This document shows positions 1 through 12,422 of a DNA stretch of 34,842 bases, piece after piece. Origin of the DNA: Clavulina sp. PMI_390 (taxonomy: Eukaryota > Basidiomycota > Agaricomycetes > Cantharellales > Hydnaceae); NCBI GenBank assembly GCA_015039315.1, contig WIDE01000202.1, positions 1 through 34,842 on the forward strand, written 5' to 3'. The stretch's first letter is position 1. Each line of letters begins with the position of its first letter. Under the pieces are notes generated by a model. The model worked only from the letters and a program-made list of their open reading frames with translations, ran no database searches and was not told where the DNA came from. The position numbers were made by a program, and so were the translations under genes.

Positions 1-1215
1 GCCGATATGAGATAAGTCGACGTAAGGATGAACTTTATGTAGCTTCCGATTCTCTCGATCACATTGAGGGCTCATGGATCATTTTCTTCCTCAGGAATCA
101 ACATCGCTTCAAATCCCATCAGAAGCAATATGCAGCATCCTCAAGAACATAATTTATTGACACCGCAGACACTGGGCTGCAAAAGAGTCTCTTCCATCCA
201 ACAATCAGGGTGAGCATTTCGGGATCAGCATCCCTCATGATGATGACCATGTATTTGGAGATGCTGGCACGATATTTCCGGCTCTGTCAATGAGTGTCCC
301 TGGGCTAAACATATTAAGAATATCTCCTAAATGGCTTGGGAAACCTGATCTAATCCGTGTTCTATTTGGAGCATGTATGCGCCGTTGGCGTCAATCGCGC
401 AAAGCGCGCTTGACTAAACCCTAGCGATGGATCCGTTTGATCACCACTTTGACGCTAAGGGTCCACATCATTGTTGTAACGCTGAGTTGGTTGAGGAGCT
501 ACACATAATTCAGTTCTCAATGTCGGGTCAATCGCGCGTCTGTTGCGCTGCTCGTCAGCCGCTGTGGTGTTGCCCTGCGGAACTCTTCGAGCGATCACAT
601 GGCCTTTGTGTGCAATGCCCCTGCTCGCTTGTCAAAAAGGCTTAATTGTGTGGTACCGAGAGGAAATGACTCCAGCGTCAAAATTTCCGTCTGAGGTCTT
701 ATCCTGAACTTTGCTAACGCAAGCCCTTCGACTTTACGATACTCCGCGAGGTCACGAGCAAAGTTACATTGCAGGGAGTGATATATTTATATCTCCACAT
801 CACCAGTGTCCTCGGACCTATTGTTGGCTCCGAGTCCGCCTCCTTTCGGCCCCAACTTTGATAAGGAGTTTCCAGAGCCAGGTAAATCTTAAATGCACGA
901 ACAGGGCTCAAGACAGTCAAACTAATTAATTTGATGAATTCTATGGCTCTCATTAGTCCAACCACCCCCCTTTTTATATATGATGGGCGGCAGTATCGCT
1001 GGAACCTGTCCCGCAACAAAGCGCGCACTGTGCGGTGATAACACCTCGCGTAAGCACCATGCGGAAACAGCTGCCTTTATTACAGCTTCTCTCTACACCT
1101 CATCTCCTTCTCTCGCCTGCGCATATAAAATCTTGCGAAATCTTCGCTCCTTCACCTCATCCAAAGTACTCTTTCCCCCTCACACACAACAAATCAACGC
1201 CTAACAACTTAGAAT
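1..1215. other. Intergenic or unassigned left edge
   Basis: I find no reading frame here with convincing splice partners, family motifs or length. Small open frames occur on both strands (for example around 427-645 on plus and 714-1028 on minus), but they look like chance frames. The last 120 bp are pyrimidine-rich and carry a TATA-like element, consistent with the promoter of the gene starting at 1216. The end of a gene lying left of the window cannot be excluded. Confidence 0.5.
1124..1129 (+). promoter_or_regulatory. TATA-like box of the gene at 1216
   Basis: TATAAA lies 87-92 bp upstream of the chosen ATG and is followed by a pyrimidine- and CA-rich stretch, the usual look of a fungal core promoter and transcription start region. 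The spacing fits a 5' UTR of roughly 50-60 nt. Basis: motif and spacing only. Confidence 0.45.
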
Positions 1216-2032
1216 ATGTCTCGCTCTGGCATAAGGTTTGAGATCGAAGATATTGGGAAAGCCACGGTCAGTTAGTGTGCAGAGAGGGGCTCACTTGCTC
1301 AATGCGTTCTCACTCTGGGTTTGTTCCAGACATACACTAAATACTTTGATGACAACGCTTTCAATTGGCCCTTCTTTTCCGACACCATTGACATGATCAA
1401 GAGCCCTGCAGTTCTCAACCTTCCGATCGCTATGGTCAATATTGAAGCACTCGAGTCGCGGAACGATCAAAGACAGACTGTATACTATAAGAATCGCATC
1501 TTGATCCATTGGCGAATCATTCTTGCGGTACGGTGGGGTGGCCAGACACATGGAATCATGCTCGACACAGCAAAATATAAAGGCGGTAATCACGATTGCG
1601 CTGTTATACAGTGAGTTAGAGCTAGCTTTTCCGGCTTATCTGAAGACCTCAAACTCATAGTATATGTTTAGGGTTAAATATGTAGAGTGGGCCCAGACTG
1701 CACGCTGCAGAAAGTCCCTCCCATTTCCGCCCCCCTCCAATCTCCCAACTGTGCACGACTTCCTCGCTAGCCTCTACAGAGGCAATTTTCATCAGTTCTT
1801 TTATAATGATGAGGGGAGCGGTTGCCTGTCGTGGTGCAAGGCTATTGCTCGCAACTACCTTGGTCCTGGGGCCATGGCTTCAATTATCGAAACAGAACAA
1901 GCGCTAAAGAGCGAAGGGTACGGAATCCCATCGGCTATTGGCCAATTCTGGTTATTTCAGAAAGAAACCACCACCGCCAAAGGTAAACGGGTAGCTAAGA
2001 TTGGCACAAAATCCGCAGATCAGTTCCCCTAG
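1216..2032 (+). CDS. Small unknown protein, three exons (possible DUF7770-like)
   Basis: Model: exons 1216-1266, 1330-1610 and 1672-2032, giving 230 aa. The start is the first ATG after a TATA-like box. Intron 1 (63 bp, GTCAGT...CAG) joins in phase 0; intron 2 (61 bp, GTGAGT...TTTAG) splits a Gln codon and restores one frame. No signal peptide or membrane segment is evident. Visible marks are an HWRI motif in the middle (about residues 80-90), a GSGCLSWC motif, and a GPGA turn before an aromatic C-terminal part. This order (HW..., then G-G-C-x-x-W) recalls the fungal DUF7770 family as I remember it, but I could not test that. The function is unknown. The coding call rests on the two clean phase-compatible introns and on length; the family call is weak. 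Confidence 0.5.
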
Positions 2033-2701
2033 CCTTTTGGCACCATCTTAGCTAATCCATACCGTAGTTATAGATTCGGAGTTGCTTGTTTCCAGATATT
2101 TATTTGAATGGATGATCTGATACACAGATTATGAACAATTCTACCTGTTCTCTCACTTACAGTGTTCTTGAAAGAAAACATTGATCGCTGGTGTTCAACT
2201 GCCAAGACTAGCATCAACGACGCGCTCCGCAGGGCGCCGCGCATGTGAATTAGCAACTACGCTTTGCCACAGATGTTAGACCCCCTGACGTCAATAGTAA
2301 TATGACTACATATTTGTCCAGTGCTCTGGAGTGGAGAGTGGAGAGTCACTGGAGACTTGAGGAGCACTCAACAACCTGGAACTAGGCCCATCAGTTATAG
2401 TAGCCCGGGCCGTGTATATCAGTACCACCAAGAAGTGAATGATGGCATTGATATCAGTCAGCACCTTGTGAAGTCCCACACCCAGCCTCTGGTAGCAACC
2501 AAAGCGCGCTCCAAACACATACCAACGCGCCAGTGACCGTGACCCACCTTCAGCACTCTCACCTTCAGAAGGCTTCTTCAGAACTCGTAGCCCTTTCCGT
2601 TCAACACGCTCCGCATCCCTCACTAATACATGGATGGTGGCGCGCCTCACTGGGTCCGTCGACGATATCTTCAGAGTTGGAGGTAAAATGTTCGGTGTTC
2701 A
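2033..2701. other. Spacer with no supported gene
   Basis: Open frames on both strands (for example 2306-2650 minus and 2533-2847 plus) overlap one another and show no motif or splice logic, so I leave them out. The stretch contains a perfect palindromic TGACGTCA octamer at 2286-2293, and a short upstream ATG frame at 2688 that is out of phase with the kinase-like gene starting at 2702. Confidence 0.5.
2286..2293. promoter_or_regulatory. CRE/ATF-type palindrome TGACGTCA
   Basis: A perfect eight-base palindrome identical to the classical binding site of CREB/ATF-family bZIP factors (in fungi, Atf1/Aca1-type regulators). It lies about 410 bp upstream of the kinase-like gene at 2702 and about 250 bp downstream of the gene ending at 2032. 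The match may be coincidental; no other regulatory context is visible. Confidence 0.25.
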
Positions 2702-3801
2702 ATGGTCTGTTTTCTTTTGGACTCATGGTGGGTTGTCAGATGGCGGACAGTGAGAAATGCTCAGAGGATCTTGTACTGGTGTCTCGGAGCCTTTTTGGAC
2801 GTTTTGGGAGTCATTGCGTGGCAAAATACGAACCGCCACCACCTTGACGCCCGACCTTATGAAAGTGTAAGCTGCTTAAGCCAGCCACTCTTTATGTATC
2901 TGCTCTGATTTGCGATCCTCAGCCTTCATTAGCGGCTTTATCAGGAGAAGAGCTCAAGCAACGGACGAGTGACCATCCAGGTCCTGACGACCTTTCAGCA
3001 CAGGGCTTACATGGCTGGCGAGTTACTGACGACACAATTGCCAAATGCATTTCGCGTGGCCACGGGGACTGTGACCATTGTCCTGAAGCCGAAACGCTAG
3101 TTCTTATCAATTCACGGACCTCTATCCCTTGTCCCCGCTATCGGGGACTGATTCCTACGTCTTACATCATGGCGAAAACAATGCTTCTAATGGAATACGT
3201 TCCAGATAACCTCTCGCTGAAAAATGCTTGGCCCAATCTTTCGCTGTGGCAGAAGCTTCGAGTACTCTGGACTATTCGAGATTATGTGCGGCAGCTACAC
3301 AACCTCCAGGACCCACGTTGCACGGTTCCAGGGCCCCTGGCGCGACCATCAAGTGTGACTGGGGGCTCCTTAGAACCCTATCCGATACGACACGTATTCT
3401 TCCCCTCGGGTCCAGATGGTGATTGCTCCTTTGAAGATAAGGCAAGCTTTGCCGAATTTGTCCTTGGGGAAGCCCCCAGCATGCCAGATGTGGTTCGAGA
3501 AGTTTCTTCGGATCGATCTCGATTCCCTGTTGACCTGTCCGCCAAATTTGTCTTCTGTCATGGAGATTTGAGCATGAACAATATCTTGCTCGACAAGAAC
3601 GGTGTCATCTGGCTCATCGACTATGGGTGTTCGGGCTTTTACCCTCCATGGTTCGAGTATATTGGGATGCTTTATCCCGCAGAAATCAAGGGCCCGGTCC
3701 CATGGCTCTGGAGATTTTCCGTCCCGTTGATGACTGGTACCTGGTTCGAGCAGGAAGATTGGATTCGACGCTGGACAACTCTTCTGGTTCCAGTGAACTA
3801 G
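2702..3801 (+). CDS. APH-family kinase-like protein with N-terminal hydrophobic segment
   Basis: Model: exons 2702-2866 and 2923-3801 (one 56-bp intron, GTAAGC...CTCAG, phase 0), 347 aa. The aminoglycoside phosphotransferase/choline-kinase-like fold is shown by an acid-and-aromatic N-lobe strand (LLMEYVPD, about residues 142-149), the catalytic-loop motif HGDLSMNN (H268, D270) and the metal-binding IDYG (D288). The stretch before LLMEYVPD has the usual EAE...SIPxP pattern of this family, which is why I extend the gene upstream of the internal Met at 3169. Exon 1 encodes a basic then strongly hydrophobic stretch (about residues 28-45), possibly a membrane anchor, followed by a linker. Fungal members are numerous and mostly of unknown substrate, so no substrate is assigned. 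The exact start is the least certain part. Confidence 0.8.
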
Positions 3802-4545
3802 GATGAGCGCGCTGGCCCTCCGTTGGACAGAAACGCCCCGGCCTCTAGTGAGACTCCACAAACCCGAATACGGCTCACCACAATCATAGCCCCTTCACAC
3901 ACCTTTTGGGCTGGTACCTGGGTCTCGGCCCCTTTATTGCTGCCGCGTACATTTCTTCCTAAAGCAGACCTCCCGATCGGGCATTGCTTGTTTCCTCTTG
4001 TTCCTCTCTGCATCACTCTGCTCACTGCGCTATTCTACTGCCTTCATGTCTCGGCATACTATAAATTCTTATACTATTTATCCACGTGGCGTCGTGACGC
4101 AGCACAGCCATCAAAGAGACGGTGCTGGTATCAATATCTCGCTCCGTAATTAGCTGGTCTTGAAATCGCCTCTTGGTAACAAGCGGTAGGATAAAGTGAA
4201 ACTCCGCTTGTTCTTGAATCTTGATTGATACAAAAACCAAGATGCAACATACGGGGTCTGGTGATGGTGGAATCTAGACGATATTCATCCCGGTGCGGCG
4301 CCGGAAGTCTTGATGGGCGACGGGCTCGGGATGCCGCTCTGTGCTACCAAGAAGCCGATGTTGGAATCGGACCTCCGGTTCTGTGCTTTCGTGTTGCAGT
4401 GCGAGAGGCTCGAGGGCTTAAGAGTAAACAAGAATGTTTTGCCCAAAGCGCACTAGCACGAGGTCCCAAGGAAGTGGATTTGTCCGGTTCAGATATCACC
4501 AATCTACTGGCTCTCGCCAATGGCCGACCCGCAGCACCGGAAGTA

Positions 4546-4587
4546 CCGTCACGATCTCGTGACGGAGTCAAGTCACAACGCGACTTG
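4546..4587. repeat. Pair of adjacent inverted repeats
   Basis: First: 9-bp arms CCGTCACGA / TCGTGACGG separated by 2 bp (4546-4565). Second: 6-bp arms CAAGTC / GACTTG separated by 7 bp (4569-4587). They lie about 270-310 bp upstream of the monooxygenase start. They could be dimeric transcription-factor sites or cruciform/hairpin-forming DNA. Function unknown. Confidence 0.5.
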
Positions 4588-4804
4588 TCCCCCTGCTTCT
4601 CATCATAATTACCTTCCCGCTGGAGGCAATTTCCTACGATTTGAATAAACGGTAGCTCAAGCCAAGACCAGCGGAGCCCCGTTCGAAATTAGCGCGCACT
4701 TGTTCCTGGTCGCATATGATATTGATACCTGTCAACATGCGGGCACCCCGACCGCACCCCACCGAACCCCTTCACTTTCTTCCACCATCTCGTCTTTGGT
4801 GGTC

Positions 4805-4810
4805 TATATA
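4805..4810 (+). promoter_or_regulatory. TATA box of the monooxygenase gene
   Basis: TATATA about 50 bp upstream of the ATG at 4859, followed by a C-rich stretch and a CACACAAACTC-type leader typical of fungal 5' UTRs. Basis: motif and position only. Confidence 0.5.
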
Positions 4811-4858
4811 CCCCACCAGACGCGCCCCTCACACAAACTCATTGCTTAAGCAACTGCA

Positions 4859-6933
4859 ATGTTGATCGCCGTCGTCGGTTGTGGTATTTCAGGCCTCACT
4901 GCGATCAAGAATTGTTTGGAAGAATTCGGCGGTGAAGCAGATGTTGTAGCCTTCGAGCGTGAATCGTGTGGTGAGTTATCGCGTTGTCTTCATGCGCTCT
5001 CTCGGCAACTAATACCTAATACACTGACGCGTTCTGGCAGTGGGTGGTTTGTGGAACTACAAGCCTGACGACACGACTGTAACCAGCGTGATGGAAAACA
5101 CCAAAACGAATTTCTGCAAGCACAGGGTGAGATTTTAATGTCCAACTCCCACATGTATGAGTCTGACCGTACCTTTATGTAGATGGGCTTCACCGATTTC
5201 CCCTTCCCCGATGGTGAGTATGGGATGGCCGAAAGTGGCCTCGTGCTGACACCTAGTCTTTCTCGTAGACGCCCCGCTCTGGCTATCCGCATCAGATATG
5301 GCAAAACACCTTGATGATTATGCGAAGCACTTCAACCTTTTACCAAAGATTACATTCAACACAGTCGTCACTCGCGTCGATTTGGCCCCTACTAGCGACC
5401 CCAATGCCGTCAAGTTCGAGGTTACTCACAAGTCAAGGCTCACCGGCGAAGAGAAGTCGGTGATCGTTGACCGTGTAATGATCACTAGTGGGGCGCTATC
5501 GCAACCCGAAATACCCAACCCTCCTGGCATCGAGCATTTTACAGGAACTATCCTACACTCTAGTGGCTTTCGAAAGTAAGGCATCTGTCTCTGACTACCT
5601 TCACACGCTTTCTGACTCATATTGACTGTGCCAGTGGTGTTCCATTTGAGGGAAAGAATGTTCTTGTTGTTGGCTCCCGCTCATCAGCAGCCGACACTTG
5701 CGCCCTCCTAGATTCAGGTGGCGCTGATAAGATTTACATGTCTCACCGTGGCGGCGTGCAATTGGTAAGTGTTAATCTATTCTTCGTCTCCCCGTGCTCA
5801 GACTCGTTGGTATCCATTAGATTCCTCGGATGTGGAATGGCAAACCTATCGATCATCTCTTGACCAGGAGGCTCGCAAACTTGCAAGCGCTAGCGGAGAA
5901 CATGTGGACATACTCGAGTGGGAGTCTCCTCAATCTCGTGATTACTCTAGTGTGAGTCTTTGGCCGCGATCCACATGGGTTAAGGTTTAACACTTCTCGC
6001 TCCAGACGGGCGACATCGTTCAAGTATAAGAAAGAGTGGAAGTTCACCCCAGCACCAGATATACGCTCCACCGTACCTACCATTACAGATGACCTTTATG
6101 ATCTCTTGATGTCTGGTCGCGTCGGTAAGTTTAACCACAAGTTCACTAGCACTGGGAGTCACTCAACGCATGATCCCACTCTCCTCTAGAGCCTGTCTCT
6201 GGAATCTTGCACATTAACCCAGACTCTTCAATCACACTGAGCAACGGTCGCGAGCTCCCTTCCATTGACGCCATCATCTTTGCCACAGGGTTTTCCCTTG
6301 ATTTCGGCACCTCTGTTCCCTTCTCCCAAGCAATCCTTGACAGGATGGGCTATAATCCTACCACTCCCGACGTTATTCCCCGGTATCGATATACTCTCTC
6401 AGTTGGGCTTCCTGAGCTCTGCATATTGACGCAGACCTATGTACCGAGTGGAGCTCCACTTGCGACCGACATTCGGTCGATGTGGATCGCTGGAGTGTGG
6501 AGCGGGAGCATCGAGGTCCCGACGGACAACAAGCTTCTCAAGATATCAGAACGAGAGGCAAAATGGGCCAAAGGGCTACGCAAATAGTAAGTTTTTTTCT
6601 TTTCTTTTTTGGTTCTCTCTCCCCTTCTCCCTCTGGCTTTTGTGACGGTGTAACTGACTCTGCATGATTAGTGGTAGTGCAACGCCAGGCAGTATGCCGA
6701 TCGAGGAGCTCTTTACGATGGCTGTCGAAGCGGGCTGTGAAGACGACCATTTGTTCTGGTTTGGCAGTTGGGCAGGATGGAAGTGGTGGTGGAATAATCG
6801 CGCGCTCTCGAGGCTTTTGCTCGATGGACCTGACGTTCCTGCTTCTCATCGTCTTCGGGGGCGGAAGAAGTGGGATGGAGCTGAAGATGCCATTTGGAAG
6901 GCGAATGGGAAGGTTCCTCCCAAACGTTCATAA
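4859..6933 (+). CDS. Flavin-containing monooxygenase-like protein
   Basis: Nine exons: 4859-4970, 5041-5126, 5183-5213, 5269-5575, 5635-5764, 5821-5951, 6006-6124, 6190-6586, 6672-6933; 524 aa, the usual size for the family. All eight introns are GT-AG and every phase closes. FAD site: GCGISG at residues 7-12, followed by an acidic strand end (FERE) and GGLWNY. Further marks: MWNGKPIDH-like central region, the second Rossmann motif GSRSSA at 192-197 (NADPH site, with Arg replacing the middle Gly), and the family FATGF motif starting at F336. Group-B monooxygenases use FAD and NADPH to oxygenate N, S or carbonyl substrates; the substrate here cannot be read. The last exon is Trp-rich (WFGSWAGWKWWW). 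No biosynthetic cluster genes are adjacent. Alternative: a Baeyer-Villiger type enzyme. Confidence 0.92.
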
Positions 6934-7483
6934 AGTTGAGGATCGTAGCTGCATGGACAACGACAACTCGGACACTCAATTATCGTATGTAGCCCATAGA
7001 CGTGTTTTATATCAAGTTTGCTTTCCTGTAGATGAGCCAAGTCAATGACACTATCATGCCCGAATTGTTGTATGACTCTGATAGTTAGGAACAAATATGC
7101 TAGATTGACCTCTGACGGCCACACATCCAAGCAGTTGAATATATCGAGCACTCTGAAAGCCTAACTAACTACAATGATTCTCGTACCATACGTGCACCAC
7201 TCATAAAGATAATACCTATACTACTAACATTGTCCACGTCTGGTGGTGCCTTGCTTTATCATGCATGAACCACTATTGCCCATCCATCATGATGCATATC
7301 AGCATGCAAATAATGACGGCCAGGCTACACCAAAAAGCCCTGCCCACATGCAGGTGTATGACAACATACACTGCACGTAGGCCACTACCATCGAAACACC
7401 CCTCCTACACAAGAGGGTCTACTATAGGAAAAGAGAACAAGCATACTCGGATCCTGATCAACTCCGCTCTCAAACTTCTCAAA
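6934..7483. other. Convergent 3' spacer
   Basis: Tail-to-tail region between the monooxygenase (plus) and the Rab4 gene (minus). It presumably holds both 3' UTRs. No gene, repeat or RNA is visible; the open frame around 7265-7687 on plus is antisense to the last Rab exon. Confidence 0.5.
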
Positions 7484-9114
<1,631 letters not shown>

Positions 9115-9548
9115 AATATACTAGGAGACGGAGGGGGGTATCTGGGGTATGATGCGAGAGAGGGGCTGTTTTAAGGTTTCCTGTTAGAAGTGAGTAGAGG
9201 CGGTGGCTGTGAAGTGGTCACGTGCCCCTTGTGCCCCTCCCTTGTTGTTTATCGCCACAAACGCGAAGTGAGAGATTCCCTTTGAGCCGTTTACTTTAGG
9301 CGCTTCGCCCGTGACGCGCTCGACGTCGGGCGCACACTCCACCATAGACCGACGCGACGCGACGCACATCACCGACGTCCACCCACCCACAATTATTCGT
9401 CTTTATTAGTCAATTTTCAGTATAGACGACACGCCCCCTTTGGGCAACTTTTGCAAGTCAAGCAGTGCGAGCCGCTGGGACGTGCAGAGTGTTATATTTC
9501 TCGCCCACTGACGGCCGCGGCGACGACGAGCACAGGGATCGACGACAT
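9115..9548. promoter_or_regulatory. Divergent promoter between Rab4 and BRD-like gene
   Basis: A 434-bp head-to-head spacer. It contains a TCACGTG E-box at 9218-9224 (bHLH/Cbf1-type site), a short tandem GTGCCCC/TTGTGCCCC duplication just after it, and a CG-rich stretch around 9310-9375 with repeated GACGC/ACGCGAC units. No coding frame with an ATG is supported upstream of 9549. Basis: sequence motifs; regulation is inference. Confidence 0.45.
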
Positions 9549-12422
9549 ATGGCACGCGCGGGCAAGGCTTCCACAGCGGCAACCCCAAGTACAGCCGTAG
9601 ACGTCGAACGTGCATCGGCCTCTTCTTCCCCATCGACCAGCACCTCACCCATCCCATCCGACATGCCCTCCTCCTCGCCCTCCGCCGCAACGGCCCACTC
9701 CGACAACAAGAAACGAAAGCGCACAGACGATCTAAAGTCCCTCAAGCGCTCCAAACTCAAACAACGGCGCGCCTCGTCCACGTCAGCTCAGGACGATAGC
9801 ACCGTCAAAGTAGAGGATGAAGACGACGAGGATCCCATCGACGACATTGTCCAAGGCCCCAGTCTCGACCCGGCAGATGCCCAACGTCTCCTCGTCGTGC
9901 TCGAAAAGTGCGTAACCAACTCCCCTTTCCCCCTTGTGTAGATGATATACTCATCGGCGAACGCGCGCATACAGAGCAAATGTCCACAACGCCCTTGACA
10001 CTCCCCATACTATACGCAGCGTGCCATCTACCACCACCACGACCCTCCGGCAACTTATCTCACCTTCATCTCTATCGTTACCCCTTGCCGTGTTGCGCGA
10101 ACGCATCCGTCTTTGTGCTCCCAAAGCTGCGTCGGACCCACACCCACACCGGACAGCCAACACCCCTTCATCCCGCAGTCTCGCCGCCAAAGCAGACGCT
10201 GCACTCGTCAAATTCTACAAACTCGCCTTGCAGCTCGTGGATGACGTCGCCGAGACATATGCGAGGTCCGCATATGGTGAGGAACCAGTGTTGCCGGCGC
10301 CACCGCTACCTGCTCGGATAGTCGATGGCGGTGAGGATGCGATGGATGTTGACGGCGGCGACAACACTGCTGCACCCATCGCGTCAACATCAAAGGAAAC
10401 AGCAGCCAGGAAGAGCCTGACTGCCAAGCCATCCTATGCCCTCTATCAACACCTTCCCACGGGAGACTACTTCACGTCCGCCGCGCCACTCTCTCGCGCC
10501 GAGCTCAAGGCTTTGCCCAAAGGTTCGCGTCTATATTTCGCTCATCGTCGTACTTCCATTAGCTGAACATGCTTATTTACCGCCGGTTGTATCTCCTAAT
10601 CTCTTCGGACCACCTAGGCCAAGCAGCATTCATCGAGATCCATCCGGCACCCTCTCTTCCTCCCTCGACACTTCCTACACTGTCGACCTACGCCACCTCC
10701 CCTCACCCTATCGTACCCAACAGCTCCTCGTCCACAAACCCCAATTCCGTCAACCCGAACCCCCTCCTCCGCCGTCCGCCACCAGGACCTCGCTCTGCGC
10801 TCCTCCCTAAACCTCCTCTCTCGAATCCTTCTTACCAGCTCAGCGCAGCTGCCTTCCTCGACTATGGCGCGTTGAACGCGAGTCTGGCTCCCTCGTGGGA
10901 CTCTGAAGGTGGTGTTGTAGGGAGGGAGACGCTAGGGCTTGTGGGCGCGTGGAGGAGAGAGCGCGCGAAGCGGAGAGCAGCTGCGAGGGACGAGGCGATG
11001 AGGATTGGCAAGGAGGCTAGCAAGGTCCTCGAATTGTCCTCCTCCGATGATGTCTCCGAGGATAGTTTGGCCAAGATGGGGGATCTGAGTATTATTGATC
11101 CTGCGCTTGCTCCGAGACATCCCGTGCCTGCTACGTATGTGGAGGAGCGCGAAGCGATGCTTGCCGTTGCGTCGTCCTTGTTCGCGAACGATCCCGTGCC
11201 CAAGCCCGAGTCTCTTGCGTCGGCGGAAACGGGAACGAACCCTGCGTCTACTGCAGAGGTGAATGCGGTGCTGGAGACGTTTGATACGGCGTATCTTTCT
11301 GATCAGGTCTCGGTGCTGTTGCGTCGGAATGCGCGTGCGTTGAGGAGGTTGCAGGAGTTGCAGGGGATTCGCTTTAGGGCGGGTGTCTCTACTGCTTCTG
11401 CTACGGGGGCGACTCGTGCGGCTTCGAAGGAGAATAGGGATGTTGTGCCCAAGGAGTCGAGGCTTGTGGAGGGCAGTGAGGAGTGGGTGCTTGGGTCGAT
11501 GGTGCAGAGTAGTTTGGGCACCGTGGTGGGGATGCGTCCGCGCGTCGCGTCTTCATCCTCGCCATCATCTCTTGTGCCGTCCACCAAGAGCCTCCATTCG
11601 CTGCAGGGGTCCGTGCCCCATGGGAGTAGCAGTAGTGCCCAACCGCAGGTATGGCGTGGTACGCTTAACCCTGCAAGAGACTTTGCTCTGGCAGATAACG
11701 CGACGATCCGTCCGTCATCTGCTGCGCTCTCGCTCCCGCCTCCGCCGATGCAAGGGAGCATCACGACGTCCGCTACGACTTCTACGGGTCTGGGAGGATT
11801 ACCTCCTACGCCTGGTATGAGTGCTGCGAGGTATCCGAATGCCAGTACGGGCGGAGTCGGAAGTGCTGGTGGTGGTGTTGGAGGGAGGCCGGCGCCTGTT
11901 ACGCCCCGCACGACGGCGCCGAATGCATCGTATTATTCTGCGAATGCGTATCAGTATGGCGCTGCTCCTTCTACGCCGACTCCTAATTCCGCTGCTGTGC
12001 CTACTACGAATGGTGGTGGTACACCGTATACGCGCGGAGGGGGAGCGATACCGAACCTGGCGCGTCCTTCTACACCCGGTACGCCAGTCACAGGAGCAGG
12101 AGGTGCTACGCCGTCGTCGTACATGAACAACTTTAGTTTTGGGACGGGGGGTATTACGGGTGGGCTTGGGGGTATTGGGGGGATCGGAGGCATGGGCATG
12201 GCGCTCCCTCCGCATTTGCGCACGGGTGGAGGCGGGTTGGGTGCGTTAGGTGGAGGAGGAGGGGGGAGAGGGGCGCCGTATCCGTATCCGACTTCTGCGG
12301 GAGGGATGAAGCCGGGTGGTGTGGGTGTGGGTGTGAATGGAGGAGCAGGAGCGGGTGGTGGTGGATGGGGGAGTCCTGGGCCTGGAGCAGGGACGAGTGG
12401 GGCGAGTACTCCGTTGCGCTAG
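9549..12422 (+). CDS. Probable BRD7/BRD9-like chromatin-remodelling subunit
   Basis: Three exons, 9549-9907, 9975-10522 and 10618-12422; 903 aa. 9549 is the first in-frame ATG. Order: Ser/Ala-rich N-terminus with a basic KKRKR nuclear-type stretch (about residues 54-58), an acidic patch, a helical region (about 105-240), then YALYQHLPTGDYFTS, FIEIHP, and FLDYGALNASLAPSWDS. The last motif resembles the FLxYGPxSSxAPxxDS signature that follows the bromodomain in BRD7/BRD9 (DUF3512) proteins of SWI/SNF-type complexes. A clear bromodomain is not visible, so it would be degenerate or lost. After a coiled-coil-like Arg/Leu segment (NARALRRLQELQ) the C-terminal 300 residues are Gly/Ser/Thr/Pro-rich low complexity. 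A different nuclear scaffold protein is possible; the family call is by eye only. Confidence 0.5.

Larger units (their letters stand above)
3802..4858. other. Long spacer upstream of the monooxygenase gene
   Basis: No convincing gene. A 127-codon frame at 4225-4608 has low-complexity charged composition and no motif, and I judge it chance. The stretch holds two adjacent inverted repeats (4546-4565 and 4569-4587) and, near its end, a TATA-like element serving the gene at 4859. Confidence 0.5.

Noticed and set aside
427..645. Cys-rich 72-codon frame that could suggest a small secreted protein
   Set aside because: No signal peptide, no splice or promoter context; the Cys content is likely chance.
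4225..4608. 127-codon open frame upstream of the monooxygenase
   Set aside because: No motif, odd charged composition, no splice partner, and it contains the palindromic block; it looks like a chance frame.
11303..11911. 202-codon minus-strand frame
   Set aside because: Antisense shadow of the long low-complexity exon of the BRD-like gene.
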